NCBI GenBank assembly: GCA_039654915.1
Contig: CM077593.1
Location: forward strand, 63,122,501 to 63,186,500
DNA length: 64,000 nt
Direction of reading: 5' to 3'
Source: Aquilaria yunnanensis
Lineage: Eukaryota; Streptophyta; Magnoliopsida; Malvales; Thymelaeaceae
Shown here: in pieces, positions 56,886 to 64,000 of the stretch
How the letters are laid out: the number at the start of each line of letters is the position of its first letter
How positions within the stretch are numbered: position 1 is the first letter of the stretch
The notes under the pieces: model-generated
Databases searched by the model: none
What the model was told of the DNA's origin: nothing
Seen by the model: only the letters and a program-made list of their open reading frames with translations
Made by a program: the position numbers and the translations under genes

Positions 56886-57078
56886 ATCATCTCCATATGA
56901 TGTATTGAAAGATCTAGCAGCTTCTTGTGAAGTTCCATGCCCATTCTCCATGAAGAAGCTTGAAACAAAGACTTGAAGTGCATTAGTGATCTCCTTAGCC
57001 TTCTTCCTTGTCATTGGTCCACTAGAAACCTTCAATGGGTCCTTGCCTTCCTTGGGTATGCCCTCCTTGATCATATCA
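56886..57078 (-). repeat. 5' LTR of the CRM-like element, 5' portion
   Basis: Starts TGATATGATC at 57078 (minus). Encodes DPLKVSSGPMTRKKAKEI. Flanked on the right by GCTTC, the diverged target duplicate, and then the 31-bp array. Confidence 0.88.
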
Positions 57079-60000
57079 GCTTCCATTTCATTCTTAATAA
57101 GTTGTGAATGTTTCCATTCACTCCAAACTAGTTGTGAATGTTTCCATTTCATTCTAAACAACTTATGAATGTTTACAATTCATTCCAAACAAGTTGTGAA
57201 AGTTTCCATTTCGGTCAAAACTACTTGTCAATGTCTCCATTTCATTCCAAATAAGTTGTGAATGTTTCCATTTCATTTCAAACTTGTTGTGAATGTTTCC
57301 GTTCCATTTTGAACAAGTTGTGAAAGTTTCCATTTCATTTGAAGCTCGCTGTGAATGTTTTTATTTCATTCCAAACTAGTTCTGAATGTTTACATTCATC
57401 CCAAACAAGTTGTGAATGTTTCCATTTCATTCCAACTAAGTTGTTAATGTTTCCATTCATTCCAAACTAGTTGTGAATGTTTCCATTCCAATAAAAACAA
57501 GTTGTGAATGTTTCCATTTCATTTCAAACAAGTTGTGAATGTTTCCATTCATTCCAAACTAGTTGTGAATGTTTCTATTTCATTCCAAACAGGTTGTGAG
57601 TGTTTCCATTTCATTCCAAACAAGTTGTGAATCTTTCAATTTCTTTCCAAACAAGTTGTGAATGTTTCGATTTCCTTCCAACAAGTTCTGAATGTTTCCA
57701 TTTCATTCCAAATATGTTGTGAATGTTTAGAATCATTCCAAACAAGTTGTGAATGTTTCCATTTCATTTCAAAGAAATTGTGAATGTTTCCATTTCATTT
57801 CAAAGAAGTTGTGAATGCTTCCATTTCATTCCTTATAAGTTGTGAATGTTTCCATTTCATTTCAAATTAAGTTGTGAATGCTTCCATTTCATTCCCTATA
57901 AGTTGTGAATGTTTCCATTTCATTCCAAACTAGTTGTGAATGTTTTCGTTTCAATCCAAACAAGTTGTGAATGTTTACATTCATCCCAAACTAGTTGTGA
58001 ATGTTTCCATTTCATTCCCAATAAGTTGTGAATGTTTCCATTCGTTCCAAACTAGTTGTGAATATTTCCATTTCATTCCAAACAAGTCGTGAATATTTCC
58101 AATTCATTCCAAACAAGTGGTGAGTGTTTCCATTTCATTCCAAATATGTTGTGAATCTCTTGATTTCATTCCAAACAAGTTGTGAATGTTTCCATTTCAT
58201 TCCAACAAGTTGAGAATGTTTCCATTCATTCCAAACTAGTTGTGAATGTTTCCATTTCATTCCAAACAAGTTGTGAATGTTTCCATTTCATTTGAAACAG
58301 GTTGTGAATGTTTTCATTTCATTCCAAACTAGTTGTGAATGTTTACATTCATCCTAAACTAGTTGTGTATGTTTCCATTTCATTCGAAACAAGTTGTGAA
58401 TGTTTCCAATTATTTCGAACTAGTTGTGAATGTTTCCATTTCAATCCAAACAAGTTGTGAATGTTTCCATTTCAATTGAAACAGGTTGTGAATGTTTCCA
58501 TTTCATTCCAAACTAGTTGTGAATGTTTACATTCATCCCAAACTAGTTATGAATGTTTCCATTTATTCCAAACTAGTTGTGAATGTTTCTATTTTAATCT
58601 AAACAAGTCGTGAATGTTTCCATTTTGTTTGAAATATGTTGTGAATGTTTCCTTTTCATTCCCTATAAGTTGTGTATGTTTCCATTTCAATCCAAACGAG
58701 TTGTGAACGTCTCTAGTTCATTCCAAACTAGTTGTGAATGTTTAAATTTCAATCCAAACAAGTTGTGAATGGTTCCATTTCATTCCAAACAGGTTGTGAA
58801 TGTTTCCATTTCATTCCTAATAAGTTGTAATGTTTCCATTCATTCCAGATTAGTTGTGAATGTTTCCCTTTCATTCCAAACATCTTGTGAATGTTTCCAT
58901 TTCATTCCAAATAAGTTGTGAATCTTTCAATTTCTTTACAAACAAGTTGTGAATGTTTCCATTTCATTCCAACAAGTTCTGAATGTTTCTATTTCATTCT
59001 AAACTCATTGTGAATGTTTCCATTTCATTCCAAATATGTCGTGAATGTTTACAACCATTCCAACCAAGTTGTGAATGTTTTGATTTCATTCCAAACAAGT
59101 TGTGAATGTTTACTTTTATTCCAAACCAGTTGCGAATGTATGTTTCCATTTCACTCCAAACAAGTTGTGAATGTTTACATTCATCCCAAACTAGTTGTGA
59201 ATGTTTCCATTTCATTCCAAACAATTTGTGAATGTTCCCATTTATTCCAAACTAGTTGTGATTGTTTCCATTTCAATCTAAACAAGTTGTGAATGTTTCC
59301 ATTTTGTTTGAAACAGGTTGTGAATGTTTCCATTTCATTCCCTATAAGTTTTGTATGTTTCCATTTCATTCCAAACTAGTTGTGAATGTTTCCATTTTAT
59401 TCCAATTAAGTTGTGAATGTTTACATTCATCCCAAACTAGTTGTGAATGTCTCTAGTTTATTTCAAACTAGTTGTGAATGTTTAAATTTCAATCCAAATA
59501 AGTTGCGAATGGTTCCATTTCATTCCAAACAGGTTGTGAAACTTTCCATTTCATTCCCAATAAGTTGTGAATGTTTCCATTCATTCCAAACTAGTTGTGA
59601 ATGTTTCCATTTCATTCGAAACATCTTGTGAACGTTTTCATTTTATTCCAAATAAGTTGTGAATATTTCAATTTCCTTCGGAACAAGTTGTGAATGTTTC
59701 CATTTCATTCCAACAAGTTCTGAATGTTTGCATTTCATTCTAAACTCATTGTGAATGTTTCCAATTTATTCCAAATATGTTGTGAATGTCTACAATCATT
59801 CCAAACAAGTTGTGAATGTTTCGATTTCATTCCAAAAAAGTTGTGAATGTTTCCATCATCCCAAACTAGTTGTGACTATTTCCATTACATTCCAAACAAG
59901 TTATGAATGTTTCCAATTCATTCCAAACTCGTCGTGAATGTTACCATTTCATTCCAAACTAGTTGTGAATGTTTACATTCTTTCCAAACTAGTTGTGAAT

Positions 60001-60604
60001 GTTTCCATTTCATTCTAAACAAGTTGTGAATGTTTCCATTTCATTCCAAACAAGTTGTGAATGTTTCCATTTTATTCCAAACAAGTTGTGAATGTTTCCA
60101 TTTCCTTCCAAGCAAATTGTGAATGTTTCCACTTCATTACAAACAAGTTGTGAACCTTTCCATTTCATTCCAACAAGTTATTAATGTTTCAACTTCATTC
60201 TAAATTCAGTGTAAATGTTTCCATTTCATTCTAAACACTTTTCATTCCCAGTAAGTTGTGAATCTTTCCAGTTTATTCCAAACCCGTTATGAATGTTTCC
60301 ATTTCATTCTAAACACTTTTCATTCCCAGTAAGTTGTGAATCTTTCCAGTTTATTCCAAACCCGTTATGAATGTTTCCATTTCATTCTAAACACTTTTCA
60401 TTCCCAGTAAGTTGTGAATCTTTCTAGTTTATTCCAAACCCGTTATGAATGTTTCCATTTCATTCTAAACAAACTGCGAATGTTTCCATTCATTCCAAAC
60501 TAATTGTGAATCTTTCCATTTCATTCCTAACAGGTTGTGAATGTTTCCATTCATTCCAAACTAGTTGTGAATGTTTCCATTCCAATCCAATCAAGTTGCG
60601 AATA
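57079..60604 (+). repeat. 31-bp tandem repeat array, block 3
   Basis: About 114 units in the same orientation as block 2, with point changes and 1-2-bp length variants. Contains a 78-bp higher-order repeat at about 60217-60460. Ends at the copia-B solo LTR. Confidence 0.94.
60217..60460 (+). repeat. 78-bp higher-order repeat within the 31-bp array
   Basis: Three nearly identical 78-bp copies; the marker CATTCCCAGTAAG occurs at 60243, 60321 and 60399. Each is built from truncated and whole 31-bp units. Confidence 0.88.
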
Positions 60605-62000
60605 TGAAGATTTTAGGATCTATGATAACATACTTTTATGTTATCTACTCATGTATATGCCACATGCATATTTGTTCATTTGAATTCAACATGGATATAG
60701 GCATGCATAACATGTTATATAGCATATCAAGATCACATACATGTTGTGTTAAATAAATCCTAGCATGCTACTAAGAACATACATAAGAAATGAAACCTAA
60801 CATGCTACTAAACCAAGAAAAGATGTGCACCTTTCTTCTTGGTTATCTTTGGCAAAAACTTGAGGGAGAACTTGATCTTAGAGGAGCACCTTGAAGCTTG
60901 AAATAGAGATGAACAATCTCTATGTAAATCCACCCACAATGCTCTTAAAAGTGTTTAATATTTTGGCCTCTAAAGGAAATAGGAGGAGAATAATTTTCTC
61001 TCAAGAAAATGGAGCAAATGGAGTACCAAATTCGTGCTTAAAATGGCCAGCCACTAAAGGCTATTTATAGATGACCAAAAGGCACACCTTTACACCAAGA
61101 AAGGTGTCTTTTAAGCCAAAGAACACTTCCTTTGGCTAGGGGTCATGTATGGTGGCGAAAATACATGTCTTTTAGCCAAGGAACACTTCCTTTGGCCTAT
61201 AACCACCCCATAACTACCTTATGGCGAAAATACATGTCTTTTAGCCAAGGAACACTTCCTTTGCCCTATAACCACCCCATAACTACCTTATGGGCGAAAA
61301 TACATGTCTCTTGATGTCAAAAGACATCATTCTTGGTGCAATAACCACCCCAACCACCTCATGGGCGAATATACATGTCTATTCACTCAAGGAACACTTC
61401 CTTTGGATGAAAGGACATGTTCTTTTAGCCAATAGTCATCTCTTTTGATGAAGAGACATACTTTTACACAAAAGATGTGTCTCTTGGTAGTTTTGAGCAA
61501 AAAGCAAGGTGAGCTGGCACAAAGCTAGCTCACTATACTACTTATGCACCATTGAGCTCCTTTGAGCTCCGACCAAGCACCATGAACTGAGGTCCAGCTC
61601 CTAGAGCTGACCTAGAGCTGACCTAGAGCTGGAGTTAGCTGCTCTCAGCTGAAGTGAATTGAAGTCCAGCTACACTCAGCTACCAAAAGCTGAAGTGAGC
61701 TGACTTGAGCTAACTTGAGCTGAAGTCCTGCTACTTTGAGCTACTTATAGCTGAAGTAAGCTGACTTGAGATGAAGTCTAGCTACATTCAACTACCAGAA
61801 GCTGAAGTGAGCTTACTTGAGCTGACTTGAGCTAACTTGATCTGAAGTCCAGCTACTTTGAGCTACTTATAGCTGAGGTGAGTTGACTTGAGCTACAGGG
61901 AGCTACTTCTAGCTACCTTAGATAGCTATTCAAGCTAGAGTTAGCTTAATGAGCTCAAATCCTATCTTAAAAGGATCTTGGTGCGCCAAGAATTCCAACA
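60605..62000 (-). mobile_element. Solo LTR of copia-B family
   Basis: 1396 bp, starting TGTTGGAATTCTTGGCGC at 62000 and ending near 60605 (TGAAGA on the + strand). Target duplicates are GAATA (60600-60604) and GAACA (62001-62005), one change apart, inside a 31-bp unit. TATA box on the minus strand near 61065-61072; AGCT array at about 61575-61930. More diverged than copia-B2. Confidence 0.9.
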
Positions 62001-64000
62001 GAACATTTCCATTTCACTCCAAACATGTCGTGAATGTTTCCATTCATTCCAAACAAGCTGTGAATGTTTCCACTTCATTCCAAACAAGTTGTGAATGCTT
62101 CCATGTCATTCTAAAATTGTTGTGAATGTTTCCAATTCATTCCCAATACGTTATGAATGTTTCCATTCATTCGAAATTAGTTGTGAATGTTTCCATTTCA
62201 TTCCAAACAACTTCCAAATATTTCCAATTCATTCCAAACAAGTTGTAAAAGTTTCCCTTTCATTCGAAATGAGTTGTGAATGTTCCTTCTCATTCCAAAA
62301 AGTTGTGAAAGTTTCCCTTTCATTCGAAACTAGTTGTGAATGTTTTCATTTCATTCCAAAATCGTTGTGAATGTTTGCATTTCATTCCGAGCAAGTTCTG
62401 AATTTTCCCATATCATTTGAAACTCATCGTGAATGTTTCCTTTTAATTCCAAACTATTTGTGAATGTTACATTCATCGTAAACTAGTTGTGAAAGTTTCC
62501 ATTTCATTCCAAACAAGTTGTGAATGTTTCCATTCATTCCAAATGAGTTGTGACTATTTCCATTTCGTTCCAAAAATATTGTGAATCTTTCCATTGGATT
62601 CCAAACAAGTTGTGAATGTTTCCATTTCATTGCGAACAAGTTTTCAATGTTTCCATTTCGTTCCAAACAACTTGTGAATGTTTCCATTTCATTCCAAACA
62701 AGTAGTGAATGTTTCCATTTCATTCCAAACAAGTTGTGAAAGTTTCCATTTCGTTCGGATCTTGTTGTGAATGTTTCCATTTCATTCCACACATGTTGGG
62801 AATGCTTTTATTCATTCCAAACTAGTTGCGAAAGTTTGCATTTCATTCCAAACAAGTTATGAATGTTTCCATCTCATTCTAAACTCATTGTGAATGTTTA
62901 TATTTCATTCCAAATAAGTTGTGAAAGTTTTGCATTTCATTCCAAACAAGTAGTGAATGTTTCCATTTCATTCCAAAGTAGTTGTGAATGTTTCCATTTC
63001 AATCCAAACAAGTTGTGAACGTTTCCATTTCATTACCAACAAGTTGTGAAACTTTCCATTTCATTCTAAAGTAGTTGTGAATGTTTCCATTTCATCCCAA
63101 ACAAGTTGTGAATGTTTCCATTCATTCCAAACTAGTTGTGAATCAATCCATTTCATTCCAAACAAGTTGTGAATGTTTCCACTCATTCCGAAAAGTTGCA
63201 AATATTTCCATTTCATTCCAAACAACTTGTCAATGTTTCCAATTCATTCTGAACAAGTTGTTAATGTTTCCGTTTCATTCCAAACAAGTTGTGAATCCTT
63301 CCATGTCATTCTAAACTAGTTGTGAATGTTTCCTTTTGATTCCCAATAAGTTGTGAATGTTTCATTTCATTCCAAACAACTTGTGAATGTTTCCAATTCA
63401 TTCAAAACAAGTTGTAAATCTTTCCAATTCATTCCAAACAACTTGCGAATATTTCCATTCATTCCAAACTAGTTGTCAATCTTTCCATTTCATTCTAAAC
63501 AAGTTGTGAATGTTTCCACTCATTCCAAACTAGTTTCAAATATTTCCATTTCATTCGAAAGAAGTTGTGAATGTTTCCATTTCATTCCAAACAACATGTG
63601 AATGTTTCCAAATCATTCCAAACTAGTTGTGAATGTTTCATTTCTTTCCAAATAGGTTGTGAATGCTTCCATTTGATTACCAATAAGTTGTGAATATTTC
63701 ATTTCATTCCAAACTAGTTGTCAATGGTTCCATTTCATTCCAAACAACTTGTGAATGTTTCCAATTCATTCCATATAAGTAGTGAATTTTTCTATTTCGT
63801 TCGAAACTAGTTGTGAAAGTTTCCATTTCGTTCCAAACAAGTTGTGAATGTTTCCATTTCATTTCCTTTTGAACAAGTTGTGAATGTTTTCGTTTCATTT
63901 GAAACTTATTGTGAATGCTTCCAATTCATTCCAAACGAGTTGTGAAGGTTTACATTCATCCCAAACTAGTTGTGTATGTTTTCAATTCATCCCAAACAAG
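62001..64000 (+). repeat. 31-bp tandem repeat array, block 4 (runs off window)
   Basis: About 64 units continuing block 3 after the solo LTR. More divergent, with many single-base changes. No other sequence is present to the window end. Confidence 0.93.

Larger units (their letters stand above)
29129..57078 (-). mobile_element. CRM-like Ty3/gypsy element (autonomous type, decayed), with four nested insertions
   Basis: Both LTRs are 986 bp once insertions are removed (30114-29129; 57078-56886 plus 48405-47613). Flanks are GTCTC on the left and GCTTC on the right, each one change from GTTTC, and joining them restores a 31-bp unit. Order on the minus strand: LTR, primer site, leader, gag, zinc knuckle and protease, RT, RNase H, integrase, tail running into the LTR. 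Removing the four insertions leaves about 7.3 kb. CRM-clade placement rests on the text of RT/RNase H/integrase and the LTR-encoded tail and is tentative; gypsy is certain. The LTRs differ at many sites, so the element is old. Confidence 0.85.

Overview
This is a gene-free stretch of plant nuclear DNA, almost certainly from a flowering plant. I see no cellular protein gene, rRNA or tRNA gene. Everything I could place is a 31-bp tandem repeat or an LTR retrotransposon, solo LTR or fragment of one, nested several layers deep. Plant origin is indicated by the families: Ty1/copia elements with TGGTATCAGAGC primer sites, a CRM-like Ty3/gypsy element, a Tat-like Ty3/gypsy element with an antisense extra gene, and a long solo LTR of Tekay/Del type. 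The species cannot be named from this.

Ground layer: arrays of a 31-bp repeat at 20142-21947 (inverted orientation), 28106-29128, 57079-60604 and 62001-64000, where the last runs off the window. The older elements sit directly in these arrays.

Left third (1-20141): a family of non-autonomous gypsy elements (called NA here). NA1 (+, 1-3765) and NA2 (-, 3766-7134 plus LTR) meet tail to tail. NA3 (-, 17395-20141) shares one LTR with NA2. That shared LTR (7135-7467 / 16708-17394) is split by a 9.2-kb copia element, copia-A (7468-16702, target duplication AAAGA). The 3' LTR of copia-A is itself split by a solo LTR of the same family (7617-9031, duplication AAAAC).

Middle (20142-28105): inverted 31-bp array, a Tat-type LTR fragment, a 3'-truncated copia-B element (B1, 22433 to about 27657) and a gypsy LTR fragment.

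Right (28106-64000): one CRM-like autonomous-type gypsy element, now a pseudogene, spans 29129-57078 on the minus strand. Its flanks rejoin into a normal 31-bp repeat unit. Four later insertions open it up: a copia-A solo LTR (30146-31559, CCATG), a Tat-like element (32205-39700, GTGTC), a Tekay-like solo LTR (43694-46944, CTTGC) and copia-B2 (48406-56880, TGTCC). With these removed the host element is about 7.3 kb. Further right the 31-bp array resumes and holds a copia-B solo LTR (60605-62000).

How the parts relate: the NA elements share gag, LTR type, primer site and the C-terminal tail with the CRM-like element, but lack zinc knuckle, protease, RT, RNase H and integrase core. They would have to be moved in trans by such a relative. 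They carry one ORF running from gag through roughly 450 residues that I cannot assign, across the polypurine tract and into the LTR. This is the best candidate here for something undescribed. Other unusual points are a 10-bp-phased AGCT array in copia-B LTRs, a spliced antisense gene with its own TATA box inside the Tat element, and an inverted LTR/primer-site junction in copia-A.
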